Both the position numbers and the translations under genes were made by a program. Below the pieces are notes generated by a model. It ran no database searches, had not been told where the DNA came from, and saw nothing but the letters and a program-made list of their open reading frames with translations. 64,000 nucleotides of DNA from Procambarus clarkii (taxonomy: Eukaryota; Arthropoda; Malacostraca; Decapoda; Cambaridae). Shown piece after piece: positions 43,401 to 53,019 of the stretch. Location of the stretch: the NCBI RefSeq assembly GCF_040958095.1, contig NC_091193.1, positions 29,186,875 through 29,250,874 of the forward strand, in the 5' to 3' direction. Each line of letters opens with the position of its first letter. The stretch's first letter is position 1.

Positions 43401-44055
43401 TTTTGTATTTGTCGATAGCCGAGGAGCACTGGAGTCCTTAAACAGTAGAAACCCAGTCTTCATGTCTATAGTGGAGGACTGTAAGAGAAGAATAACTGAG
43501 ATACAGCTGAAAGGTTATAGTGTGAAATTCATGTGGATTCCATCTCATGTTGGAATAGTGCTCAACGAGGTGGCGGATGACTTGGCCAAACGTGCCACAT
43601 CAAAACCGCAAGTTGACATTGAATGTGAATTCACAATGAGACAAATAAGAAGCAAAATCAGAAATATTCAGGCACAGGCGGGAGTGGAGAGGAGAGAGAT
43701 AATGTATGAGAGTAGTCAAACCATGCAACACTACATGTATGTGAGTCAAAACACCCATTTCACTTATGGTAAAAGGAGAAATGCTTGGAGTGACTCTGTG
43801 TACATGCGGCTCAGGCTTGGGTACAAATATTACTGGGAATATGGGATAGATGTTCATGGTAATGACACGAAGTGTAAACTATGTGGTATGTTAAGGTCTC
43901 ACACCCTTACCCATTATATTCTTGATTGTCCGTTGATTAGTGTATATAGAAACACTGAGATAAGGACTGTTCCTGAACAAATAGCCTGGATGTGTCACAA
44001 CGGAAAGGTTGATGATATTCTTGAGAGATATAAGAATTTTGCACCAAGATTGTAA
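40396..44055 (+). CDS. LINE ORF2 polyprotein: endonuclease, reverse transcriptase, RNase H, zinc finger
   Basis: 1,219 codons with no stop. Residues 1-210 are an APE-type endonuclease: WNVNG (11-15), QETGD with Glu39, GDLNARH with Asp134/Asn136, Asp182 in RLDYA and SDH at 204-206. The reverse transcriptase has FVDLQGAFD (559-567), QGGVLSP and YADD at 650-653. RNase H follows with Asp942 (YCDGS), Glu984 (TQAELQAI), Asp1007 (FVDSRG) and an Asp pair at 1061-1062. A C-terminal CCHHC cluster (C1160, C1163, H1169, H1173, C1178) resembles LINE zinc fingers. All recognised catalytic residues are kept. It would nick chromosomal DNA and copy LINE RNA at the nick. The start is chosen because the endonuclease fold begins at once and ORF1 ends 14 nt later. 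It sits in one palindrome arm only. It is complete enough to be functional if transcribed, but its own promoter is missing. Confidence 0.93.
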   Translation: MDHPRLKVLSWNVNGLRNRVTDVHCYVMGNDIDVVALQETGDRNEGLLKLNGYKGFNLFAANNVRGTSIYVKNSIPAELVEPPSKTQGIESVCVKLSLREGEFIVVNLYVSRNCFDANYLPDCIYTNPSLVIGDLNARHTSLGTVGSINTNGVKWLQFLQDHPDTCLLGNNEPTHIRGGRLDYACVLNSQGIMGEARVVRELLSDHFALNVELPLGKKQVHFQRKRLNINKDMNNYFIQNMGDWYQHYTPLCVDSFYEDMVENIEKLVQRENNGGRGSKTHGPKKFKYSNDQQVKGWERMLRGAHKAWLKNGMRDEEKNTMLEVARECSQVRKEARDRYWQDFAQAIGNTKNLKDIWRAVNKVRGCKTKFIAHSDPGKVANELVDKWASAAGMESLPADTRVTIESWENIRNGVTLCALNTRSIACTEITHDELLDAIKSGSSTAPGKDGVTYDILNYLAGMKPNPLLDLFNMSYREGKLPRKWKEAVIIPIPKSNGGYRPVSLISCFCKMMERILLNRLLYLVGDNMSNNLFGFIKGKSTADCLLKCLSNVDDNCRVFVDLQGAFDKANGEVILYELANLGITGRLLHWIRDYLQGRKGQVYYQGYMSEERRFQLGTPQGGVLSPTLFNVLMNRLASEMYPPGVTTIIYADDILIQGTSGNKIQDALNILGTTCHKLGLVINADKTKYEYRKRRNITLTLNGVELSRVQKYKYLGMYVGYTCESKNAEINHISTLCKARLHPLKALAFSGKGVGVPILRMLYISTVRSLIDYAAPVLSYTGQGRIQKIELIQNEAMRIILGCQRNAMIEIMRMELNLQSVCDRVRDINTRVSIRFMRRKGGDKLFESVQTCLSDVHTSRKLRETRYTRGLAHDLREYDVLDCCKPSRKCNMSAPWKVQKIDVEIVPLKVKKIHHEPGQLRCLYGSMISRLPRGNSLQVYCDGSVAEDGRAGCGVLIRDYTEFGTVDRIIELRLSNYISSTQAELQAILACLEEVRHDDKNVFVFVDSRGALESLNSRNPVFMSIVEDCKRRITEIQLKGYSVKFMWIPSHVGIVLNEVADDLAKRATSKPQVDIECEFTMRQIRSKIRNIQAQAGVERREIMYESSQTMQHYMYVSQNTHFTYGKRRNAWSDSVYMRLRLGYKYYWEYGIDVHGNDTKCKLCGMLRSHTLTHYILDCPLISVYRNTEIRTVPEQIAWMCHNGKVDDILERYKNFAPRL

Positions 44056-44342
44056 TATTTTGTTGAATTATCTGCAGGTGTCTTGCAAATTGTCTATACA
44101 GTATACCTAGGTCATAAAAGTATTTGTGTGTACGTCTGATACCATACTCCTTGTGAGGGAGGAAATGTATATTTTTACCTCTCAGAATGTTTGGTAATAT
44201 GTTTATTTGTGATGTGTGTATATGTATATATTAACACGTTGTACTGAACGGGGTGAGAATAGCTTGAGCTACCTCATCCCTTTGTGTGTATTTTACCTCA
44301 ATAAACTTATTTCAATTTCAATTTCAATTTCAATTTTCAATT

Positions 44343-44350
44343 TCTCAACC
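44343..44350 (+). repeat. Target-site duplication, right copy (TCTCAACC)
   Basis: Second copy of the duplication created by the LINE insertion. The sequence continues GGATCATCAC, which matches the right arm directly adjacent to its unoccupied site. Confidence 0.95.
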
Positions 44351-44468
44351 GGATCATCACTACCTGTTCTGTCGTAGTTATTTAACGGGTGAGATTTAAT
44401 GTTTCTGTGGTTTTCCGCACAAATATAGAATTGGAAAAGGAGCTGTAATGTTCCCGAATGTTCAGGTC

Positions 44469-44470
<2 letters not shown>

Positions 44471-44510
<40 letters not shown>
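44471..44510. repeat. (CAG)13 microsatellite (left arm)
   Basis: A 40-nt perfect trinucleotide run. The right-arm equivalent at 53018-53057 has the same length but one interrupting TTG/CAA. Confidence 0.98.
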
Positions 44511-44999
44511 TAGACTGTACTGCAGAAGCAGATAGAGAGGGAGGGAAGCAGCCACAGCTGTGAGGTAACCTGACCTCTAAAGAGGCCAAATTCCTACAGG
44601 AAACAAATCACCTGAACAATAGGATGGTAGTGCAAGAAAAAGAGAGAATAATTAAGAGATAGTACCATAAGTTTAAATTTATAAATAAAGGCTAGACTAA
44701 AACACAGGTATTTTTTTTACCTAACGAGTATAGTAGGGTCTAACAGTAGTTTAAAGGGAAAGAAAACAATCGTTCATTTATTTACAATATGAACAATTGA
44801 TCAATATAACAAGTTTTCTTTCAATAATTTTTTAACAATCCTAAGTGTGTTGTTAAACAACTCATCATGACTAACATTTGGATCCTAAGATTTAAATTTT
44901 TGTCTGTATCTGATATAAGACTAATGAAAAGCAGTGGTACAGTGGACTTTACTTTGAGTAGAGGTACAGAGCTTCTAGCTGTGCTTGAACTCCATTATA

Positions 45000-45153
45000 A
45001 ATATTTTTTTTTTTTTGAGATATATACAAGAGTTGTTACATTCTTGTACAGCCACTTGTACGCGTAGCGTTTCGGGCAGGTCCCTGGAATACGATCCCCT
45101 GCCGGGAAGAATCGTTGTTACAACCAAGTACACATTTTACTGTTGCGTTAAAA
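45000..45153. mobile_element. SINE-like insertion unique to the left arm (about 154 bp)
   Basis: A T-rich run (45004-45016) followed by GAGATATATACAAGAGTTGT and TACGCGTAGCGTTTCGGGCA, ending near GTTGCGTTAAA. The right arm lacks it (site near 52529-52530), which changes the alignment constant by 154. The family is one I associate with malacostracan genomes. T at one end suggests a poly(A)-tailed element on the minus strand. Exact target duplication not resolved. Confidence 0.75.
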
Positions 45154-45438
45154 TTTGGTTGACTGTTACTGTGTGGTGTTCCACACAAATGAATATTCAC
45201 CGTTCTACTTTACCTATTATTCCCATTGACCTCATTTTGTGTGCTATCACTCCATGATCACATTTATGAAATACCTATGTGAAGTCCGTGTATACCACAT
45301 CTGCATTCTGTTTTTCTACTAATACCTCGGTTATTTTGTCGAAGTGGTCAAGTAACTGCGATATGCACAATCTTCCTACTCTAGATCCATGTTGACCTGG
45401 GTTGTGGAGGTCATGGGTCTCCAGGAAACTGGAGACCT

Positions 45439-45699
45439 GGGGCCAGATTCCCGAAGCGGTTACGCAAGCACTTACGAACCTGTCCATCTTTTCTCAATCT
45501 TTGGCGGCTTTGCTTACACTTATTAAACAGTTAATGAGCTCCAAATTACCAGGTGGCTGTTTATAACAATAACACCAGTTAATTGGGAGGTTTTCATGCT
45601 TGAAAACTGTTTTAGTAAATGCTACCGAAGTCGCCAAAGATTGAGGAAATATGTACACGTTCGTAAATACTTGCTTAACTGCTTCGTGAATCTGGCCCC
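45439..45699. mobile_element. MITE with long terminal inverted repeats (left arm, 261 bp)
   Basis: The ends GGGGCCAGATTC and GAATCTGGCCCC are inverted. Similarity continues inwards for over 40 bp (ACTTACGAACCTG against ACGTTCGTAAATAC). No coding sequence. It splits the LINE reverse transcriptase remnant. The right-arm copy is at 51985-52243, so it was in place before the arms separated. Confidence 0.85.
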
Positions 45700-45788
45700 T
45701 GACCCGTGATCTCTCACTCAAATACGTTTGTGGGTCGTTAGTGCCACTGGCCTATAATTCTTTGCCAATGCTTTGCTCCCTCCCTTGT

Positions 45789-46063
45789 TAGTAGTAGGCA
45801 CCCATCAGTCTCAGGAGACTATGGAGTTGCGTTCTGGTTGTCGGTCTGGAGTGGCCTCATCAGGGCGCAAAGCCAGGGTAGGTTGATTCGGGGAAGAAGC
45901 TGTTACCCAGGCAGCAGGTCCCCCCTCTCCACGGCGCTGAAAGTCTCCAATGGAAAGGCATACGCCAATACGATTGGTTCCAGCGCCGTCACAGGAACTG
46001 TGAGTTCCGAGGTTGACCTCGAAAGTGGTGAAGAAGGGCACAGGGACCTCCAACCCCAATAAG
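45789..46063. mobile_element. 275 bp retroposon-like repeat with about 16-bp target duplication (left arm)
   Basis: Bounded by TTTGCTCCCTCCCTTGT (45772-45788) and TTTTGCTCCTCCCTTGT (46064-46080), near-identical direct repeats interpretable as a target-site duplication. The body includes CCCATCAGTCTCAGGAGAC and AAGCCAGGGTAGGTTGATTC. It interrupts the LINE remnant between its FAPLYKGG and NYRPVALT blocks. Long duplications suggest LINE-mediated insertion. No tRNA-type boxes recognised. Right-arm twin at 51622-51896. Confidence 0.7.
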
Positions 46064-46369
46064 TTTTGCTCCTCCCTTGTAAAGAGGAGCAAAACCTATT
46101 AATTTCAGCGAATCTGGTATCTCCCCTGTGTCAAAGATATTTTTCCACACTATGCTACTGGCACTTGGCATGTCTTTATAAATATTAAATAACACGAGTC
46201 TGGACCCGGGGTAAGAGTCCACGTTATCAATTTCTCCTTCAAAATCTGCAAAATTCGAGTTAATGTCATAATTTCATGTGTTTGGATATCAGGCATAAAG
46301 ATGATGTCCGGATCTTCCATACACACAGAAATCACAATTGCATGATGCATCTATATCACCTGCGTCTAT

Positions 46370-46432
46370 CCTCTCGGACGCAGGTTCGAATCCTCGTCAC
46401 GGCCCTTGTGGATTTGTTCATCCGGATCGTCC
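46370..46432 (+). mobile_element. Partial tRNA-derived SINE (left arm)
   Basis: Contains the B box GGTTCGAATCC and the GTCACGGCCCTTGTGGATTTG end of the same SINE as at 40126-40213, but lacks the A-box half. It is also found in the right arm at about 51253-51315, minus strand. Confidence 0.7.
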
Positions 46433-48242
46433 ACTTTCATGCTATTTATTGGGATGCTAAACAATTGTTTAAGTAATAAAAAATGCTGAAACCTAAAAAC
46501 AGCCTTTGAAATCACATTGTTTTGGGGGTTGTCAGTAATATTTTTATCATCTGTGTATGAACCTTCACTTGTAAAGAAAAAAAAAGGTCCAATACATAGT
46601 TGTTTTTGTGATTTCACATATATGAAGAAATTTGTTTTACTTTCTCTTGAATGGCTTTGTCGTAATTGCATTTCATCAATCTGATATAATTGCTTTAGTC
46701 TTTGGTAGATTAATTCAAACTCCGTTTAAATTATTCCATCTTTGTTGGGATAGTAGTGTCTCCTTAAACATTTTCGTTATTATCTTCTTTTGTAGTGCCG
46801 TCTGCGTTCTCTTTCTTCGTTGGTCCTCTTTCTGGCTCTCAACACAGGAACAAGTTTCAGAAAGACTTCATATTTTTTGGAAGTTAGTTGTTCTGTCTTG
46901 TTTAGGATTTGTATTGCTTATAAACATTCAATGGGGAAATTGTTTGTTCCCTGTATCTCTTCCCAGTCAATCCTTTTATTATAATTTAGTTTATAGAATA
47001 ACCTCTCTCGCATGATAAATGTTTTAGGCCTATTAAAAGTACTGATGCTGGTTTGCACTTAAATGAGCTTGTGATCTGAGTGTTTTATCCAAGATTGTAA
47101 TGTCGCTGATTATGTCTTCTTTATAGGTGAAGTTCAGATCTAGAATATTTTCGTTCCTAGTTGACACTTATCTGCTGGTTAAGTTAAAATTTGTCACAGA
47201 ATATAAGTAGTTCATTAGAATAATAACCAAGTTTATTAGATCTTCTTACTAGAAGAAAAGAGAAAAGAAAGATGTTAACTCTACTCCCAGTTGAGTTAAC
47301 TACCACCGCATTTGGAGAGTTAAGAAGCTCAGAGCATACAAGATCTTCTCCTATATACAGACCTACTCCTCCATGTGACCTATTTACCCGATCACGTCTA
47401 TATAGATAATATTGTTATCCAGGTCTCACTGTCAAACAGTTCCCATGCATAGGTTTGTGAAAAGTCTAAATACTGTTTGACTCGGCGAAGAGGCACTTTA
47501 TGAACTGCTTTTTTCTCTCTCCAGTTTTTCGACCTTGAATGTTAGCAAATATGAACGAGGTTACTGCATTTGAGGTAATTTGATGAAATTTTTTTCAGGC
47601 AGGTCCATTATGTGTGGACATATTGGTTTTGTTCTGACTAGTACTGATTGTTGCAAGTTTACTTGTTGCCTGTTGTTGTTGTAGCTCTGTTGTGGAATAT
47701 AATTGTATATGTGATTCTAGTATGTAAGTGGGTCTTTCAGCCAGTTCTATACACTCTGTTCCACCTTTTATAACCTCTCTTGTTTGGATATAAAAAATTG
47801 ACTTTCTTCAACGCCATTTTTTTGTTTACCACTCTTCATTTAGCGTTGTCTCTTTCACGTGAAAGTATGGTCAGCTGAGGTCAGCATTTTCATCCCTCAG
47901 TGTGGTTTCGCACATGACAGGATGGAGAAATCTACATTTTGATCTAAAGCGACATTTTCCTTTCGAAAGTATTTAAACTTAAGGATTAGAATGCAGCTAC
48001 TACAATCCTTTCTATTTCCAGATTATCAGTCTGCATATGGCCTTTACATGTTTGTACTTGTATAGACATTTTAAAGTTGAATGCACTAGTTAATTTGTTC
48101 AAAACATACTTAGAAGTGTCTTTCTGTTCCAGGTGTGTGAGGGCGCTACAGGTGTTTGAAGGAGCTGCAGGTGTGTGAGATGGCGCTACAGGTGTGTGTT
48201 TGTGAGAGGGCGCTACAGGCATGTGTGTGAGAGCGCTACAGG

Positions 48243-48622
48243 TATATGTATTCACCTAGTTGTGCTTGCGGGGGTTGAGCTTTTGCTCTTTGGTCCCGCC
48301 TCTCAACTGTCAATCAACTGGTGTACAGATTCCTGAGCCTACTGGGCTCCATCATATCTACATATGAAACTGTGTATGGAGTCAGCCTCCACCACATCAC
48401 TGCCTAATGCATTCCATCTGTTAACTACTGACACTGAAAGTTCTTTCTAACGTCCCTGTGGCTCATTTGGGCACTCGGGTTTCCACCTGTGTCCCCTTGT
48501 TCACGTACCACCCGTGTTAAACAGTTTACCTTTATCTGCCCAGTCAATTCCTCTGAGAATTTTGTTGGTAGTGATTGTCTCCCCTTACTCTTCTGTCTTT
48601 TAGTGTCGAGGTGCATTTCTCG
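48243..48622 (+). repeat. High-copy interspersed repeat in the spacer
   Basis: Begins CACCTAGTTGTGCTTGCGGG near 48250 and continues through CAACTGGTGTACAGATTCCT and GTGTCCCCTTGTTCACGTAC. I recognise it as a repeat type common in decapod sequence. Part of it (GTATGGAGTCAGCCTCCACC) also occurs in both arms. Element class not established. Confidence 0.6.
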
Positions 48623-48624
48623 CC

Positions 48625-49022
48625 AACCCGTCCTCTTAAAAAGAACGTCACTTTTGGCTCGTATGCCAACCTGTCCTCTTAAAAAGAACGTCTCTTTTGG
48701 CCGTTTGCCCGTATGGCCGAATTTGGACGTAATTTGAAAATGAAAAAAATGAAAATAAATTTGGGATTTTTTTTTTCAACAACAGTAAGCTAAGGGTCCT
48801 CTGATAGGTTGGGTGGGCAGGAAATTCTCAAAGTTTCAAAACGGTATGAAAAACGTGAATTTAAAGTCATCTATTCTAACCTTACAGAGTAGGCCGGACG
48901 ACTGAAACAGAAAACGGAACAGTACGTCACTTTTGTGAGTCGATTTCATTTCAAATTACGTCCAAATTTGGCCATAGTGCGCATACGAGCCAAAAGTGAC
49001 GTTATTTTTAAGAAGACGGGTT
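48625..49022. mobile_element. Foldback MITE with a duplicated left terminal repeat
   Basis: AACCCGTCCTCTTAAAAAGA at 48625 is the inverted match of the right end (TTTTTAAGAAGACGGGTT, to 49022). A second, diverged copy of the same terminal repeat starts at 48668 (AACCTGTCCTCTTAAAAAGA). Deeper inverted similarity is TTTGGACGTAATTTGAAA near 48722 and TTTCAAATTACGTCCAAA near 48950. No transposase. Confidence 0.8.
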
Positions 49023-50689
49023 GCACACACACACACACACACACCTACCTGTAGCGCCATCTCACACACCTGCAGCTCCTTCAAACACCTGTAGCGCCCT
49101 CACACACCTGGAACAGAAAGACACTTCTAAGTATGTTTTGAACAAATTAACTAGTGCATTCAACTTTAAAATGTCTATACAAGTACAAACATGTAAAGGC
49201 CATATGCAGACTGATAATCTGGAAATAGAAAGGATTGTAGTAGCTGCATTCTAATCCTTAAGTTTAAATACTTTCGAAAGGAAAATGTCGCTTTAGATCA
49301 AAATGTAGATTTCTCCATCCTGTCATGTGCGAAACCACACTGAGGGATGAAAATGCTGACCTCAGCTGACCATACTTTCACGTGAAAGAGACAACGCTAA
49401 ATGAAGAGTGGTAAACAAAAAAATGGCGTTGAAGAAAGTCAATTTTTTATATCCAAACAAGAGAGGTTATAAAAGGTGGAACAGAGTGTATAGAACTGGC
49501 TGAAAGACCCACTTACATACTAGAATCACATATACAATTATATTCCACAACAGAGCTACAACAACAACAGGCAACAAGTAAACTTGCAACAATCAGTACT
49601 AGTCAGAACAAAACCAATATGTCCACACATAATGGACCTGCCTGAAAAAAATTTCATCAAATTACCTCAAATGCAGTAACCTCGTTCATATTTGCTAACA
49701 TTCAAGGTCGAAAAACTGGAGAGAGAAAAAAGCAGTTCATAAAGTGCCTCTTCGCCGAGTCAAACAGTATTTAGACTTTTCACAAACCTATGCATGGGAA
49801 CTGTTTGACAGTGAGACCTGGATAACAATATTATCTATATAGACGTGATCGGGTAAATAGGTCACATGGAGGAGTAGGTCTGTATATAGGAGAAGATCTT
49901 GTATGCTCTGAGCTTCTTAACTCTCCAAATGCGGTGGTAGTTAACTCAACTGGGAGTAGAGTTAACATCTTTCTTTTCTCTTTTCTTCTAGTAAGAAGAT
50001 CTAATAAACTTGGTTATTATTCTAATGAACTACTTATATTCTGTGACAAATTTTAACTTAACCAGCAGATAAGTGTCAACTAGGAACGAAAATATTCTAG
50101 ATCTGAACTTCACCTATAAAGAAGACATAATCAGCGACATTACAATCTTGGATAAAACACTCAGATCACAAGCTCATTTAAGTGCAAACCAGCATCAGTA
50201 CTTTTAATAGGCCTAAAACATTTATCATGCGAGAGAGGTTATTCTATAAACTAAATTATAATAAAAGGATTGACTGGGAAGAGATACAGGGAACAAACAA
50301 TTTCCCCATTGAATGTTTATAAGCAATACAAATCCTAAACAAGACAGAACAACTAACTTCCAAAAAATATGAAGTCTTTCTGAAACTTGTTCCTGTGTTG
50401 AGAGCCAGAAAGAGGACCAACGAAGAAAGAGAACGCAGACGGCACTACAAAAGAAGATAATAACGAAAATGTTTAAGGAGACACTACTATCCCAACAAAG
50501 ATGGAATAATTTAAACGGAGTTTGAATTAATCTACCAAAGACTAAAGCAATTATATCAGATTGATGAAATGCAATTACGACAACGCCATTCAAGAGAAAG
50601 TAAAACAAATTTCTTCATATATGCGAAATCACAAAAACAACTATGTATTGGACCCTTGTTTTTCTTTACAAGTGAAGGTTCATACACAG

Positions 50690-51112
50690 CTACCCGTTCT
50701 CGCAAATTCGTAAAGTCAATATTGACGTATTAACTACGTGCATAGGTGATATACTAAACATAATAGATACCCTTAAAAAGATTCATAGAGAACACCGACC
50801 TTACTTAACCTTGTTAGTATCTTAAGATAAGCATCTTATAGCTTCGTAATTACAATTGTTACTTAACCTATTATAGGTATAGGTTAAGTAATAATTGTAA
50901 TTACGGAGCAATTATATACCTATTATAGGTATAGGTTAAGTAATAATTGTAATTACGAAGCAATAAGATGCTTATCTTAAGATACTAACCAGGTTAGGTA
51001 AGGTTGGTGTTTTCTATGAATCTTTTTAAGGGTATCTATTATGTTTAGTATATCACCTATGCACGTAGTTAATACGTCAATATTGACTTTACGAATTTGC
51101 GAGAACGGGTTG
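50690..51112. mobile_element. Foldback MITE unique to the right arm (423 bp)
   Basis: Near-perfect long hairpin: ACCCGTTCTCGCAAATTCGT at 50692 is the inverse of ACGAATTTGCGAGAACGGGT ending 51110. Inverted identity runs through more than 100 bp per side, and the centre carries repeated CCTATTATAGGTATAGG blocks. TACACAG is duplicated at 50683-50689 and 51113-51119, and the left arm has the single-copy empty site (near 46550). No coding sequence. Confidence 0.92.
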
Positions 51113-51252
51113 TACACAGATGATAAAGATATTACTGACACCCCCCAAAAAAACAATGTGATTTCTACGGCTGTTTTTAGGCTTCAGCATTTTTTATTAC
51201 TTAAACAATTGTTTAGCATCGCAATAAATAGCATGAAAGTGGAAGATTCGGA

Positions 51253-51315
51253 TGAACAAATCCACAAGGGCCGTGACGAGGATTCGAACCTGCGTTCGAG
51301 AGGATAGACGAAGGT
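51253..51315 (-). mobile_element. Partial tRNA-derived SINE (right arm)
   Basis: Reverse-complement twin of 46370-46432, with the complementary B box (GGATTCGAACC) near 51282. The A-box half is missing, as on the left. Confidence 0.7.
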
Positions 51316-51621
51316 GATATAGATGCATCATTTGATGCATCACGCTATTGTGATTTCTGTGTGTATGGAAGATCCGGACATCATCTTTATGCCTGATATC
51401 CAAACACATGAAATTATGACATTAACTCGAATTTTGCAGATTTTGAAGGAGAAATTGATAACGTGGACTCTTACCCCGGGTCCAGACTCGTGTTATTTAA
51501 TATTTATAAAGACATGCCAAGTGCCAGTAGCATAGTGTGGAAAAATATCTTTGACACAGGGGAGATACCAGATTCGCTGAAATTAATAGGTTTTGCTCCT
51601 CTTTACAAGGGAGGAGCAAAA

Positions 51622-51896
51622 CTTATTGGGGTTGGAGGTCCCTGTGCCCTTCTTCACCACTTTCGAGGTCAACCTCGGAACTCACAGTTCCTGTGACGGC
51701 GCTGGAACCAATCGTATTGGCGTATGCCTTTCCATTGGAGACTTTCAGCGCCGTGGAGAGGGGGACCTGCTGCCTGGGTAACAGCTTCTTCCCCGAATCA
51801 ACCTACCCTGGCTTTGCGCCCTGATGAGGCCACTCCAGACCGACAACCAGAACGCAACTCCATAGTCTCCTGAGACTGATGGGTGCCTACTACTAA
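51622..51896. mobile_element. 275 bp retroposon-like repeat (right arm)
   Basis: Twin of 45789-46063 in inverse orientation, flanked by ACAAGGGAGGAGCAAAA (51605-51621) and ACAAGGGAGGGAGCAAA (51897-51913). It predates separation of the arms. Confidence 0.7.
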
Positions 51897-51984
51897 CAAG
51901 GGAGGGAGCAAAGCATTGGCAAAGAATTATAGGCCAGTGGCACTAACGACCCACAAACGTATTTGAGTGAGAGATTACGGGTCA

Positions 51985-52243
51985 GGGGCCAGATTCACGA
52001 AGCAGTTAAGCAAGTATTTACGAACGTGTACATATTTCCTCAATCTTGCAACTTCGGTAATATTTATTAAAACAGTTTTCAAGCATGAAAACCTCCCAAT
52101 TAACTGGTGTTATTGTTATAAACAGCCACCTGGTAATTTGGAGCTCATTAACTGTTTAATAAGTGTAAGCAAAGCCGCCAAAGATTGAGAAAAGATGGAC
52201 AGGTTCGTAAGTACTTGCGTAACTGCTTCGGGAATCTGGCCCC
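51985..52243. mobile_element. MITE with long terminal inverted repeats (right arm, 259 bp)
   Basis: Twin of 45439-45699, with ends GGGGCCAGATTC and GAATCTGGCCCC. It differs from the left copy by a few substitutions and 2 bp. Confidence 0.85.
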
Positions 52244-53017
52244 AGGTCTCCAGTTTCCTGGAGACCCATGACCTCCACATCCCATGTCAACATGGATCTA
52301 GAGTAGGAAGATTGTGCATATCGCAGTTACTTGACCACTTCGACAAAATAACCGAGGTATTAGTAGAAAAACAGGATGCAGATGTGGTATACACGGACTT
52401 CACATAGGTATTTCATAAATGTGATCATGGAGTGATAGCACACACAATGAGGTCAATGGGAGTAATAGGTAAAGTAGAACGGTGAATATTCATTTGTGTG
52501 GAACAACACACAGTAACAGTCAAACAAATATAATGGAGTTCAAGCACAGCTAGAAGCTCTGTACCTCTACTCAAAGTAAAGTCCACTGTACCACTGCTTT
52601 TCATTAGTCTTATATCAGATACAGACAAAAATTTAAATCTTAGGATCCAAATGTTAGTCATGATGAGTTGTTTAACAACACACTTAGGATTGTTAAAAAA
52701 TTATTGAAAGAAAACTTGTTATATTGATCAATTGTTCATATTGTAAATAAATGACCGATTGTTTTCTTTCCCTTTAAACTACTGTTAGACCCTACTATAC
52801 TCGTTAGGTAAAAAAAATACCTGTGTTTTAGTCTAGCCTTTATTTATAAATTTAAACTTATGGTACTATCTCTTAATTATTCTCTCTTTATCTTGCACTA
52901 CCATCCTATTGTTCAGGTGATTTGTTTCCTGTAGGAATTTGGCCTCTTTAGAGGTCAGGTTACCTCACAGCTGTGGCTGCTTCCCTCCCTCTCTATCTGC
53001 TTCTGCAGTACAGTCTA

Positions 53018-53019
53018 GC

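Larger units (their letters stand above)
40250..44342 (+). mobile_element. Young LINE insertion, 5'-truncated in ORF1, intact ORF2
   Basis: A 4,093 bp insertion present only in the left arm, flanked by the 8-bp duplication TCTCAACC. It begins inside ORF1 (53 codons left), has a complete ORF2 (40396-44055) and a 287-bp 3' region with AATAAA (44302-44307), and ends in CAATTT hexamer repeats (about 44310-44342) in place of a poly(A) tail. RNase H plus such a tail suits the I superfamily. The 5' truncation is the usual outcome of target-primed reverse transcription. The copy lacks ORF1 and a promoter. Confidence 0.92.
44860..47880 (-). pseudogene. Non-LTR retrotransposon remnant, endonuclease to reverse transcriptase (left arm)
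   Basis: Read on the minus strand: endonuclease-like text around 47560-47200 (EVTSFIFANIQG-like start, then RRDRVNRSHGGVGLYIGEDL near 47390-47330). Next is a basic linker (about 47010-46640) with RIDWEEIQGTNNF, and then FDTGEIPDSLKLIGFAPLYK (about 46130-46075). After an inserted repeat comes KALAKNYRPVALTTHKRI (about 45770-45720). After an inserted MITE, LLSQLLDHFDKITEVL-like text and ADVVYTDFT follow (motif A, about 45290). LLFISLISDTDKN lies near 44915. There are many stops and two nested insertions. The clade (jockey or CR1-like) is not assigned. A twin is in the right arm. Confidence 0.65.
32942..48193. repeat. Left arm of a 29.5 kb imperfect palindrome (15,252 bp)
   Basis: Sequence matches the reverse complement of 49047-62453. 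For matched points, left plus right coordinate is constant in blocks: 95395 (outermost), 95107, 93427, 97528, 97682-97685, 97673 and 97240 (innermost). Each change of the constant is one insertion or deletion. Translated blocks in the two arms are identical or differ by one or two residues, with somewhat more differences near 45.2-46.5 kb. Only the left arm holds the LINE at 40250-44342 and the SINE near 45000-45153. Confidence 0.95.
48194..49046. other. Palindrome spacer (853 bp)
   Basis: Unique to the centre, not mirrored at arm level. From left: degenerate GTGTGTGAGAGCGCTACAG units, an interspersed repeat (48243-48622), a foldback MITE (48625-49022) and a CA microsatellite (49024-49044). 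The palindrome axis by the innermost constant (97240) falls at about 48620, near the junction of the interspersed repeat and the MITE. Confidence 0.85.
49360..52670 (+). pseudogene. Non-LTR retrotransposon remnant, endonuclease to reverse transcriptase (right arm)
   Basis: Mirror copy of the left-arm remnant, here on the plus strand: RRDRVNRSHGGVGLYIGEDL near 49845-49905, the linker at 50230-50600, FDTGEIPDSLKLIGFAPLYK at 51550-51610, NYRPVALTTHKRI near 51930-51965 and LCISQLLDHFDKITEVLVEK then ADVVYTDFT at 52313-52405. It is interrupted by the foldback MITE (50690-51112), the 275 bp repeat and the 259 bp MITE. It lacks the 154 bp SINE found on the left. Inactive. Confidence 0.65.

Noticed and set aside
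44293..44589. Polycysteine protein (and the right-arm version)
   Set aside because: It is a translation of a CAG/CTG microsatellite in a non-coding context.
48021..49254. Symmetric small proteins around the spacer sharing KYVLNKLTSAFNFKMSIQ
   Set aside because: They are the same sequence in both arms, partly built from GCGCTACAG-type repeats; no family recognised, so they are not called as genes.
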